Source: CANRIN01 sp964493515
Lineage (GTDB): Bacteria; Bacillota; Clostridia; Oscillospirales; JAAYOS01
DNA: 64,000 nucleotides
Reading direction: 5' to 3'
Assembly: GCA_964493515.1 (NCBI GenBank)
Contig: CAZBNJ010000003.1
Location: forward strand, 10,616-74,615
This document shows, piece after piece, positions 8,484 to 15,615 of the stretch (positions are counted from its first letter, which is position 1; every line of letters starts with the position of its first letter). A program made the position numbers and the translations under genes. The notes under the pieces are model-generated. The model was not told where the DNA came from, made no database searches, and worked only from the letters and a program-made list of their open reading frames with translations.

Positions 8484-8872
8484 CAGCTGTTTCCTCCGTA
8501 CTTCTTTTTATTCTGCGCCTCAAAGTCGCGGGTCATGTTGTACTTGTGCTTCTGTCGGTAGGTTATCGAAAGCTCGTCGGCGGTGATGCCGACACAGTGG
8601 CAGTAGTCGATGAGGTACATCATCACATCGACGACCTCCTCGGTCAGATGGTCGCGGGTGGGCCCGGAGCACATATACGCCTCCTTGGGCGCCTTTTTCA
8701 CAATGTCGATGACCTCGCCAAGCTCGCCCACCAGCCAGAGAAGCTGACGGATGCCCTGCTCCGGCTTGAAGCCGCCCCACTCGGGGTGCGCCTTGTGAAG
8801 GTCCTCCTGCATATCGAAAAACTCGCCTATCCGCGGGTTGAGTTCATCGGGTATAAGCTCTGAGCGTACCAT
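8483..8872 (-). CDS. MazG-like nucleotide pyrophosphohydrolase
   Basis: A 129-residue all-alpha protein of the MazG/dUTPase-like NTP pyrophosphohydrolase fold. Metal-binding motifs are visible as ELGEVIDI at about 50-57 and EEVVDVMMYLID at about 78-89, the ExxxD arrangement expected for two-metal hydrolysis of a nucleoside triphosphate to monophosphate and pyrophosphate. The precise nucleotide is unknown; house-cleaning of damaged NTPs or control of a signalling nucleotide are the usual roles. It lies between folT and dnaA, overlapping dnaA by one base, so it is expressed with the initiator. Confidence 0.8.
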   Translation of the reverse strand: MVRSELIPDELNPRIGEFFDMQEDLHKAHPEWGGFKPEQGIRQLLWLVGELGEVIDIVKKAPKEAYMCSGPTRDHLTEEVVDVMMYLIDYCHCVGITADELSITYRQKHKYNMTRDFEAQNKKKYGGNS

Positions 8873-8876
8873 TCGG

Positions 8877-9419
8877 TCATTCCTCCGTTTTCTTTGTCTG
8901 TGCCGACGGCGCGACCGGCAGCAGCTTTGCCGCCGCGAGCGCTCTCGACACGCTGTATGTTATCAGTCCGTAGACGGGTATTGTCGCAAGACGAACGGGC
9001 AGCTTCGCGACAAGCGTCGCCCACCAGCCGTTTCCGTAGAGCATCGCCAGAAACACGGGCATCATGCCAAGCTCGACGACTACCGTGACCACCGCGACCG
9101 CGATCGTCGACCGCGCGATCGTCGGCATCCTGCGGTGCAGCAGCAGTCCGTAGATGATACCGCGGCAGGCGCACGCGAGCGTGATAAGCGGCACAAACGC
9201 GATACCGCCCGAGTTGAGAAGCATTCCCACGACATCGGCGGTGACACAGCAGACCGCGCCCCATATCGGGCCGAACATCGCTCCCGCGAGCGCGTTTGCG
9301 AGAAATTGCAGGCTTATTCTGTCCACCGCGCCGGGGGTGTAAAAGAACAGAAATCGTGCCGACACCACGTCGAGCGCGATGATAAGTCCGCTAAGCGCGA
9401 GCTTCCGGGTCTTGGTCAT
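8877..9419 (-). CDS. folT: ECF transporter S component, folate family (FolT-like)
   Basis: A 180-residue membrane protein with about six hydrophobic segments. ATG 9419 was chosen because an AAAGGA precedes it and because the conserved start MTKTRKLALSGLIIALDVV follows directly; a longer frame upstream would run through the promoter. The motif RISLQFLANALAGAMFGPIWG is characteristic of the folate-specific S component of energy-coupling-factor transporters, which uses the shared EcfA/EcfT module encoded elsewhere. It is first in an operon with mazG and dnaA and is four bases from mazG. Confidence 0.8.
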   Translation of the reverse strand: MTKTRKLALSGLIIALDVVSARFLFFYTPGAVDRISLQFLANALAGAMFGPIWGAVCCVTADVVGMLLNSGGIAFVPLITLACACRGIIYGLLLHRRMPTIARSTIAVAVVTVVVELGMMPVFLAMLYGNGWWATLVAKLPVRLATIPVYGLITYSVSRALAAAKLLPVAPSAQTKKTEE

Positions 9420-9510
9420 GGGGGTATCCTTTCGAGGGGCTGCCGTTGGCGCGTGAGATTTTGCGGTTGGAACACCCTCGGTATCTGTCGGTTTTTGAGG
9501 GTGGATTTTA

Positions 9511-9539
9511 ATTATAGCACAGTTATCCACAGGGCGCAA
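9511..9539 (-). promoter_or_regulatory. folT-mazG-dnaA promoter with a DnaA box in the spacer
   Basis: On the minus strand TTGCGC (9539-9534), a 17-base spacer and TATAAT (9516-9511) with an extended TGc. The spacer contains a perfect DnaA box (TTATCCACA, 9523-9531), so bound DnaA would block RNA polymerase. This is direct sequence support for DnaA autoregulation. Confidence 0.75.
9523..9531 (+). promoter_or_regulatory. DnaA box 1
   Basis: Exact TTATCCACA on the plus strand, inside the dnaA-operon promoter. Confidence 0.8.
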
Positions 9540-9560
9540 GGCGATGATATTGGGGTGCGC

Positions 9561-9569
9561 TGTGGATAA
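9561..9569 (-). promoter_or_regulatory. DnaA box 2
   Basis: Exact TTATCCACA on the minus strand (TGTGGATAA on plus), 29 bases from box 1 and in opposite orientation, next to an AT-rich stretch at about 9575-9590. Confidence 0.75.
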
Positions 9570-9624
9570 CTGCGCAATATATTGATTTTGGTTCGGAGAT
9601 GGTGCAATTTTCGTGCGAACGTGG

Positions 9625-9630
9625 TATAAT
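9625..9630 (+). promoter_or_regulatory. extended -10 of the 9654 gene
   Basis: TGgTATAAT with no good -35, 24 bases before the next ATG. It diverges from the dnaA-operon promoter; both DnaA boxes lie between the two. Confidence 0.5.
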
Positions 9631-9653
9631 CAAACCGAAAAAGGGGGTGCGCT

Positions 9654-10430
9654 ATGAAGAAGATACTGACGACGGTCGGTGTGTTCGCGGTGATAATAAC
9701 GGCGGTAGTCGTTGCTATCACGCTCCTCGGCGGCGGGGCAAGCAGTCAGTTCTCAAATCTGCGCTGCGACGTCGAAAAGCCGGAGGGTGAGTACGAATAC
9801 GCGGCGGCGGTCGCGGACTTCGACGACCTGATGCCGATAAAGTACGGGGCGTACATCTTCGAGGACGGTGCGGTGGTGGATGTCTGGGAGGTCGACCCGG
9901 AATACTGGGGCGGCGAGGAGTACGCAGTTAGGAGCCCCGCTCCGAGGGTGTTTACCCCCGCCGAGGTCATCTGCGGAAACGCGGTGGTCGTGGGCGCGCG
10001 TCCGGCAGGCTTTCGTCCGTCGACGGTGTACGCGCTCTCGACCGGCGAGATACTGTTGGAGGTGTGGCAGAGCTACGATGGGTACAATCCCGATTTGATG
10101 GACGCGGAGGTGCTCGCGGCGGGCAGGTCGTATGTCGAGGCGCATCCGCTGTTCGACCTTGAGCTTCAGCTCCGCACGGCGTATCATCGGCTGATAGCGG
10201 CGGAGAAGCGCGGCGACGTCTTTGAGTTCAAGACGATAGAGCAGGAAAATGACCTGCAAGCGCCGGACGTGAAGCGCTGGGCGATAGTTTCCACCGCCGA
10301 CATCTCCGGCTGGGGCAGGGGTTTGTACGGCCATGTCGGAAAGATCGGCTCAAAAGAGCTTGGGCACTTCCGCTATGTCTTTGACGCGAATACCGGCAAG
10401 CCGCTGGTCGTCCCCGAGGGCGGCGATTGA
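9654..10430 (+). CDS. membrane-anchored protein of unknown function
   Basis: A 258-residue protein with one N-terminal hydrophobic segment (about residues 4-25, MKKILTTVGVFAVIITAVVV) and the rest probably outside the cytoplasm. The body is acidic and rich in aromatic residues and I recognise no domain. It starts behind a G-rich ribosome site (GGGGGTG) and ends 79 bases before the response-regulator gene, which has its own -10 box. It is transcribed away from dnaA. Possible roles as a lipoprotein-like sensor or envelope factor are not supported by any motif; there is no lipobox Cys. Confidence 0.6.
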   Translation: MKKILTTVGVFAVIITAVVVAITLLGGGASSQFSNLRCDVEKPEGEYEYAAAVADFDDLMPIKYGAYIFEDGAVVDVWEVDPEYWGGEEYAVRSPAPRVFTPAEVICGNAVVVGARPAGFRPSTVYALSTGEILLEVWQSYDGYNPDLMDAEVLAAGRSYVEAHPLFDLELQLRTAYHRLIAAEKRGDVFEFKTIEQENDLQAPDVKRWAIVSTADISGWGRGLYGHVGKIGSKELGHFRYVFDANTGKPLVVPEGGD

Positions 10431-10484
10431 TTTGCGGAGACGCAATTTTTACAGAAAATTCACGAAAAACGCGCGTGTGCGTGT

Positions 10485-10490
10485 TATAAT
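10485..10490 (+). promoter_or_regulatory. extended -10 of the two-component operon
   Basis: TGtTATAAT 20 bases before the response-regulator ATG. The -35 is poor (TTCACG at an over-long spacing), as is common for extended -10 promoters. Confidence 0.5.
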
Positions 10491-10509
10491 GGGTACAAGA
10501 GGTGATATT

Positions 10510-11193
10510 ATGCCGCGCAAGATGCTGATAGTTGAGGACGAGGAGAACATAGCCGAGCTTATCGAGCTGTATATGCAGCGCGAGGGCTTTGAGACGCAGA
10601 TAGCGGCGGACGGCGAGGAGGCCATCGAGAAATTCCGCGTGTTCCGTCCGGACATCGTGCTGCTCGACGTGATGCTGCCCAAGCTGGACGGCTGGGGCGT
10701 GCTGGGCGAGATACGCAGCGAGGGTCGGACTCCGGTGATAATGCTGACCGCGAAGGGTGAGCTGGGCGACCGCGTGAGCGGCCTGAACGCCGGCGCGGAC
10801 GACTATATCGTAAAGCCGTTTGAGATGAAGGAGGTCATCGCGCGCGTTTCGGCGGTGCTGCGTCGAAGCGGAAGCGAGCCGGACAAGCCGAAGCGGCTGG
10901 TGTTCGACAATCTCGTGATAGACATGGAGCGGTTTGAGCTGATAGTTAAGGGCAAGCGGGTGGACACGCCGCCCAAGGAGCTTGAGCTGCTGGCGTTCCT
11001 GGCGGGCAGTCCGAACCGCGTGTACACGCGCGACCAGCTGCTCGACGAGGTGTGGGGATTCGATTACTACGGCGACAGCCGCACGGTGGATGTGCACATC
11101 AAGCGGCTGCGCGAGAAGATAGAGGGCACGAGCGAGCACTGGGAGCTGAAAACCGTGTGGGGCGTGGGGTATAGGTTTGACACGGACGCATAG
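10510..11193 (+). CDS. OmpR/PhoB-type response regulator
   Basis: A 227-residue two-domain regulator. The receiver shows the acidic pocket near residues 10-12 (VEDEEN), the phospho-acceptor Asp53 in LLDVMLPKLDG, Thr80 in MLTAK and Lys102 in VKPF. The C-terminal winged helix includes the RTVDVHIKRLREKI phrase. ATG 10510 was chosen over a longer frame because AGAGGTGA precedes it and the receiver begins immediately. The histidine kinase at 11354-12763 is its likely partner, although a 137-base structured repeat separates the two genes. Confidence 0.93.
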   Translation: MPRKMLIVEDEENIAELIELYMQREGFETQIAADGEEAIEKFRVFRPDIVLLDVMLPKLDGWGVLGEIRSEGRTPVIMLTAKGELGDRVSGLNAGADDYIVKPFEMKEVIARVSAVLRRSGSEPDKPKRLVFDNLVIDMERFELIVKGKRVDTPPKELELLAFLAGSPNRVYTRDQLLDEVWGFDYYGDSRTVDVHIKRLREKIEGTSEHWELKTVWGVGYRFDTDA

Positions 11194-11330
11194 AAGCGCT
11201 GAGGCAGACGCATAGGAGGATTAGTGCCAAACCGCATTACGCCGCGAGGACGCGAGCCCCGCTCGCACCGCAGCGGATTTGCGGTAAGCACTAATCGTCC
11301 GTGATGCGTCCAGCCGAAGCGTGACAGAGA
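11194..11330 (+). repeat. structured RNA repeat, family A, copy A
   Basis: Begins at the base after the response-regulator stop. Stems: P0 GCGCT 11196-11200 with AGCGT 11318-11322; P1 GACGCAT 11207-11213 with ATGCGTC 11304-11310; P2 TTAGTGC 11221-11227 with GCACTAA 11288-11294; P3 ACCGCA 11231-11236 with TGCGGT 11280-11285. Copies at 29437-29572 (minus), 59811-59852 and 63568-63703 keep the pairs with different bases. It separates the regulator from its kinase within one operon. Confidence 0.7.
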
Positions 11331-11353
11331 ATCCAGCATAGGAGGATGATTCG

Positions 11354-12763
11354 GTGAAAACGATATTCGGGCGCACGTTTACGGCGACGGCGGCACTGCT
11401 GATCGCCAGCTTTGTGCTGCTCGGGTCGTCGGTGGCTATGCTCAGCTTTCGATACAACCGCGAAGAACGCGAACGGTCGCTTACCGCCTCCGCCGAATAT
11501 CTGGTCGAGGCCGCGGGCGAGTACACATGGAACGGCAACGTGCTGCGCAGCGCGCATCTATCCGGTGCGGTGAGCCTGAGCGCCAAGATAAGCGGCAGTC
11601 AGATCGCGATAACCGACTCGACCGGGCTGCTGGTGGCGTCGCCGGAGGGCGTTGAGAGCGTGCTGCGGCTGTATGTGTCCGAGAGCGTGATGGACAAGGT
11701 GGAGCGCGGCGAATATGTCGGCACCGGCAATCTGGGCGGGCTGTACACCAGCGACTTTTTCACCGTCGGGCTGCCGGTGCGGTCAAACGGCGAGTTCTGC
11801 GGCGCGGTGTTTGTGTCGGTGACCTCGACCGCGTTCCAGAAGATGATAGGTCAGTTTATAAAGCTGTTTATGACGATGGCGGTGCTGGTGCTTGCGGTGG
11901 CGAGCCTGTGGGCGTATTTCTACACCCGACGGCTGACCGAGCCGCTGAAACGGATGGCGGACGCGAGCCGCGCGTTCGGTCGGGGCGACTTTGGCGAGCG
12001 CGTTGCGACCGACGAGACCGAGGTGCTTGAGATACAGGAGCTCGCGACCAGTCTGAACCGCATGGCGGAGAGTCTGGACAAGAGCGAGACGCGGCGGCGT
12101 GAGTTTATCGCGAACGTGTCGCACGAGCTGAAAACGCCGATGACCTCGATAGGCGGCTATGTCGACGGGATACTTGACGGGGTGATACCGCCGGAGAAGG
12201 AGAAGAAGTATCTTGAGACGGTGAGCGGCGAGACCAAGCGGCTGAGCCGTCTGGTGACGCAGATGCTGGAGATAAGCCGCATGGAGGCGGAGGAGGACGA
12301 GCCGATAAAGAGGACGGCGTTCGACCTGTGCGAGACGGCGCGTCAGGTGCTTATCGCGCAGGAGAAGAAGATAAACGATAAGCGGCTGGAGGTGTCGGTC
12401 GAGCTGGACGAGCCCGCGGAGGTGCTCGGCGACGCCGACTCGATATACCGCGTGGTGTTCAATCTGGTGGAAAACGCGGTGAAATACTCGGACGAGGGCA
12501 CGCCGCTTGAGATACGGATAGTGAAGCAGGGCGGACGCGCGGTGTTCAGCGTGAGCGACATCGGTCGGCCGATACCGCCGGAGGAGAAGGAGCTTATATT
12601 CGAGCGGTTCCACAAGACCGACCGCTCGCGCCGCAGCGAGGGCTTGGGGCTTGGGCTGTACCTGGTCAAGCGGATACTCGCCAAGCACGGCGAGGACGTG
12701 GTGTGCGTGCCGGAGGGCGCGAAGACCACCATGAGGTTTGGGCTGGGGCTGACGAGGCGGTAA
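11354..12763 (+). CDS. sensor histidine kinase
   Basis: A 469-residue membrane kinase starting at GTG 11354 seven bases after GGAGGA. Membrane segments lie at about 11-32 and 170-190 and bracket an extracytoplasmic sensor domain of some 135 residues. A HAMP-like linker follows (RRLTEPLKRMADASR), then the dimerisation helix with phospho-acceptor His257 in VSHELKTPM, the N box at about 370 (NLVENAVKYS) and G boxes near 430 (EGLGLGLYL). It should phosphorylate the response regulator encoded just upstream. The signal sensed is not evident. Confidence 0.92.
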   Translation: MKTIFGRTFTATAALLIASFVLLGSSVAMLSFRYNREERERSLTASAEYLVEAAGEYTWNGNVLRSAHLSGAVSLSAKISGSQIAITDSTGLLVASPEGVESVLRLYVSESVMDKVERGEYVGTGNLGGLYTSDFFTVGLPVRSNGEFCGAVFVSVTSTAFQKMIGQFIKLFMTMAVLVLAVASLWAYFYTRRLTEPLKRMADASRAFGRGDFGERVATDETEVLEIQELATSLNRMAESLDKSETRRREFIANVSHELKTPMTSIGGYVDGILDGVIPPEKEKKYLETVSGETKRLSRLVTQMLEISRMEAEEDEPIKRTAFDLCETARQVLIAQEKKINDKRLEVSVELDEPAEVLGDADSIYRVVFNLVENAVKYSDEGTPLEIRIVKQGGRAVFSVSDIGRPIPPEEKELIFERFHKTDRSRRSEGLGLGLYLVKRILAKHGEDVVCVPEGAKTTMRFGLGLTRR

Positions 12764-12808
12764 TTCACTGTACGGCTTGCGGTGCGCAGGATTTGGGCAC
12801 ACTCCCGG

Positions 12809-12837
12809 TTGACAAATCAGCGGGGACATTATATAAT
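12809..12837 (+). promoter_or_regulatory. consensus promoter of proS
   Basis: TTGACA, 17 bases, TATAAT: a perfect match to the housekeeping consensus, 36 bases before the proS start. Confidence 0.85.
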
Positions 12838-12873
12838 TAAGCACCATCTGAATTTGGAAAGGACGGAATATTT

Positions 12874-14307
12874 ATGGCTGACAAGAAGGTCGAAGCTATC
12901 ACATCCCGCGACGTCGACTTCGCCCAGTGGTACACCGACATAGTGACCAAGGCGGAGCTTATCGACTACTCCTCGCTGAAGGGATTTACGATAATGCGAC
13001 CGTATGCGTGGGCTATATGGGAGAACATCCAGAAGAAATTTGACGAGCAGTTCAAGCGCACCGGCCACGACAACGTGTCCATGCCGCTGCTGATACCCGA
13101 GAGCATGCTGCAAAAGGAGAAGGACCTGGTGGCGGGATTCGCGCCGGAGGTGGCGTGGGTGACCCACGGCGGAAGCGAGAAGCTGGAGGAGCGGCTGTGC
13201 ATCCGTCCGACGAGCGAGACGGTGTTCTGCGACCACTTTGCGCACGTTGTGCAGAGCTACCGCGACCTGCCTAAGAAGTACAACCAGTGGTGCTCGGTGG
13301 TGCGGTGGGAAAAGACCACCCGCCCCTTCCTGCGCGGACGCGAATTCCACTGGCAGGAGGGTCACACCCTGCACGAGACCGAGCAGGAGGCTGTCGACGA
13401 GACGCTCGGCATGCTGGACATCTACGCCGACGTCGCCGAGCAATGCCTTGCGATGCCGGTGATAAAGGGTCAGAAGACCGAGAGCGACAAGTTTGCGGGC
13501 GCGGAGGCGACCTACTGCATAGAGAGCATGATGCACGACGGCAAGGCACTTCAGGCGGGCACGAGCCATTTCTTTGGGCAGAAGTTCGCGAGCGCATATG
13601 AGATACAGTTCACCGGTCGGGACAACAAGCTGCACACGCCGTGGCAGACGTCGTGGGGCGTGTCTACGCGGCTTATCGGCGGCATAATCATGACCCACGG
13701 CGACGACAACGGACTGCGTCTGCCGCCCGAGATCGCGCCGATACAGGCGGTGGTGGTGCCGGTGGCGTCGCACAAGCCGGGAGTGACCGAGGCGGCGGAG
13801 AAGCTCGTCGAGACGCTGGTCGCCGCGGGAATACGCGCGAAGGGCGACTTCAGCGACAACTCGCCGGGATGGAAGTTCGCGGAGTATGAGATGAAGGGCG
13901 TGCCGCTGCGCATAGAGATAGGCCCGCGCGACATCGAGGCGGGGGTGTGCATGTTCGCCCACCGCACCGGCGGCGACAAGTATTCGGTGGCGCTGGACGG
14001 CGTGGACGCAAGCGCAAAGGAGGCTCTCGCTAAGATACAGCAGGAGCTGTTCGACCAGGCGAAGGAGAACATGGACAGGTACACCTACGAGGCGGACACG
14101 CTGGAGGAAGCCGCCGCGCATATGAAGGAGCACGCGGGATTCGTTAAGATGAAGTGGTGCGGCGATCCCGAGTGCGAGGAGGCGGTCAAGGACCGTATAG
14201 GCATTGGAAGCCGCTGCATCCCGTTTGCGCAGGACAAGAAGGCGGGGGTCTGCCCGATATGCGGCAAGCCGTCGACCGTGACAGTTATCTGGGGAACGGC
14301 TTACTAA
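12874..14307 (+). CDS. proS: prolyl-tRNA synthetase, type 3 (archaeal/eukaryotic type)
   Basis: A 477-residue class II synthetase. Motif 2 is seen in the stretch WCSVVRWEKTTRPFLRGREF, followed by HWQEGHT, and motif 3 as GVSTRLIGGIIMTHGDDNG. The C-terminal zinc-type domain carries paired cysteines (KWCGDPECEE and GVCPICGKP) and ends in an aromatic Tyr, features of the short ProRS without an editing insertion that is shared by archaea, eukaryotes and some Clostridia. It charges tRNA-Pro in the cytoplasm. A perfect promoter precedes it and a methyltransferase follows after 27 bases. Confidence 0.95.
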   Translation: MADKKVEAITSRDVDFAQWYTDIVTKAELIDYSSLKGFTIMRPYAWAIWENIQKKFDEQFKRTGHDNVSMPLLIPESMLQKEKDLVAGFAPEVAWVTHGGSEKLEERLCIRPTSETVFCDHFAHVVQSYRDLPKKYNQWCSVVRWEKTTRPFLRGREFHWQEGHTLHETEQEAVDETLGMLDIYADVAEQCLAMPVIKGQKTESDKFAGAEATYCIESMMHDGKALQAGTSHFFGQKFASAYEIQFTGRDNKLHTPWQTSWGVSTRLIGGIIMTHGDDNGLRLPPEIAPIQAVVVPVASHKPGVTEAAEKLVETLVAAGIRAKGDFSDNSPGWKFAEYEMKGVPLRIEIGPRDIEAGVCMFAHRTGGDKYSVALDGVDASAKEALAKIQQELFDQAKENMDRYTYEADTLEEAAAHMKEHAGFVKMKWCGDPECEEAVKDRIGIGSRCIPFAQDKKAGVCPICGKPSTVTVIWGTAY

Positions 14308-14334
14308 GAAGAACAATACCGCGAGGAGAGTTTT

Positions 14335-15465
14335 GTGACACTTTTCGACATTTTTCAAAACGGAATATCCGGCGGAGTAATCAGCGGGGCGCGGAAGGGT
14401 TTCAAACCCTCCGCGCCTAAGATTCGTGTCGGCAGTTTTGTGAAGGGCGGGCAGCGGCCGCAGGTGATGTATCAGTTCACGCGGCTGTTTTCCGACCACG
14501 CGACGCAGGAGAACCGCTCCGCCGAGGACGCCGCCGAGCTGTGCGAGACGCTGCTCCGCGACGAGGGCTATGCCCAGGCGGTGCTGTTTTCGCGGGAGGC
14601 GGACTGGCACATAACCTGCTACGGACGGCTGAAGATTCGCAAGCAGCCGCCCACTCACGCGGACGCGGACGCGGCGTCGTCGCACGACCGCGAAAAGCCG
14701 TCGCTGATACCGCTTGACGCGCCGTTCGTAAAGCCGCTGGGACTGGACAGGGCGCAGTATGCCGACAAGCTGCGGCAGATAGAGATGTACTTGCAGCTCG
14801 CGCTTGCGGTGATGCCGGAGGGCGACGCGCCTCTGAAAATGATAGATTTTGGGTGCGGTCGGGCGTATCTGACCTTTGCGATGTACTGGTATGTCACCGC
14901 GAAGCTGGGGAGAAAATGCGAGATAGTGGGCGTTGACCTGAAGGAGAACGTGATAGCCGAGGCGAGCGAGCTTGCGAATACTCTCGGCTTCGGCGGACTA
15001 AAATTCTATGCGGGGGACGCGGAGAAGTTCGACCCGGGCACGACAGACATGGTGTTCACCCTGCACGCGTGCGACCTCGCGACCGACTACGCGCTGGCGT
15101 GGGCGGTACGGCGCGGCGCACAGTCGATAGTGAGCGTGCCCTGCTGTCAGCACGAGCTGTTTTCGCAGCTCAAGAGCGACACTCAAAGCCCGCTGCTGCG
15201 CGGGATAATCCGCGAACGGACGGCTTCGCTGGTGACCGACGCGGCGCGGGCGCAGCTGTTGGAGGGCTTCGGCTACAAGGTGGAGGCGGTCGAGTTCGTG
15301 GACGCGGAGCACACGCCGAAGAACATCATGCTGCGCGCCAAGAAGGTGCGGTCGGCGGAGCATCCGCGCTCGGTCGCGGCGCGCGAGGGTTACCGCGAGT
15401 TTGTGAAGGCGTGGGGCGCTGATCCGGCGATCGGACGACTGCTCGGCGTGGGTACAGATCCTTAA
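14335..15465 (+). CDS. SAM-dependent methyltransferase (TRM13/METTL25-like fold)
   Basis: A 376-residue protein starting at GTG 14335 behind GAGGAGA. The Rossmann SAM-binding motif is MIDFGCGRAYLTFAM at about 164-178, followed by IVGVDLKENVI and HACDLATDYAL. The SVPCCQHEL motif is typical of a methyltransferase family related to eukaryotic METTL25 and TRM13, whose bacterial members have unassigned, possibly RNA, substrates. The first 130 residues form a separate N-terminal part. It may be cotranscribed with proS. The stop codon is also the start of structured repeat R2. Confidence 0.75.
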   Translation: MTLFDIFQNGISGGVISGARKGFKPSAPKIRVGSFVKGGQRPQVMYQFTRLFSDHATQENRSAEDAAELCETLLRDEGYAQAVLFSREADWHITCYGRLKIRKQPPTHADADAASSHDREKPSLIPLDAPFVKPLGLDRAQYADKLRQIEMYLQLALAVMPEGDAPLKMIDFGCGRAYLTFAMYWYVTAKLGRKCEIVGVDLKENVIAEASELANTLGFGGLKFYAGDAEKFDPGTTDMVFTLHACDLATDYALAWAVRRGAQSIVSVPCCQHELFSQLKSDTQSPLLRGIIRERTASLVTDAARAQLLEGFGYKVEAVEFVDAEHTPKNIMLRAKKVRSAEHPRSVAAREGYREFVKAWGADPAIGRLLGVGTDP

Positions 15466-15577
15466 CCGCGACCGCTTTCGCTTGCCAAATCGCGCCCAAT
15501 TCTGCATGGGCGCGAAGGAAGCGGTTATGCGCGAACAGTAAACATTTGTGGAATACGCAGCGACCACCTTTTCGCGC
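15464..15577 (+). repeat. structured intergenic repeat, family R, copy R2
   Basis: P1 AACCGC 15464-15469 with GCGGTT 15521-15526; P2 GCGCCC 15492-15497 with GGGCGC 15508-15513; P3 GCGCGAA 15529-15535 with TTCGCGC 15571-15577. It starts in the methyltransferase stop codon and ends two bases before a parS site, as R1 nearly does. Confidence 0.6.
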
Positions 15578-15578
15578 G

Positions 15579-15594
15579 TGTTCCACGTGGAACA
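15579..15594. promoter_or_regulatory. parS site (exact)
   Basis: TGTTCCACGTGGAACA immediately after repeat R2 and 21 bases before the mfd start. Confidence 0.8.
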
Positions 15595-15615
15595 TTCGAC
15601 GGAGAGTAGTGTTTG

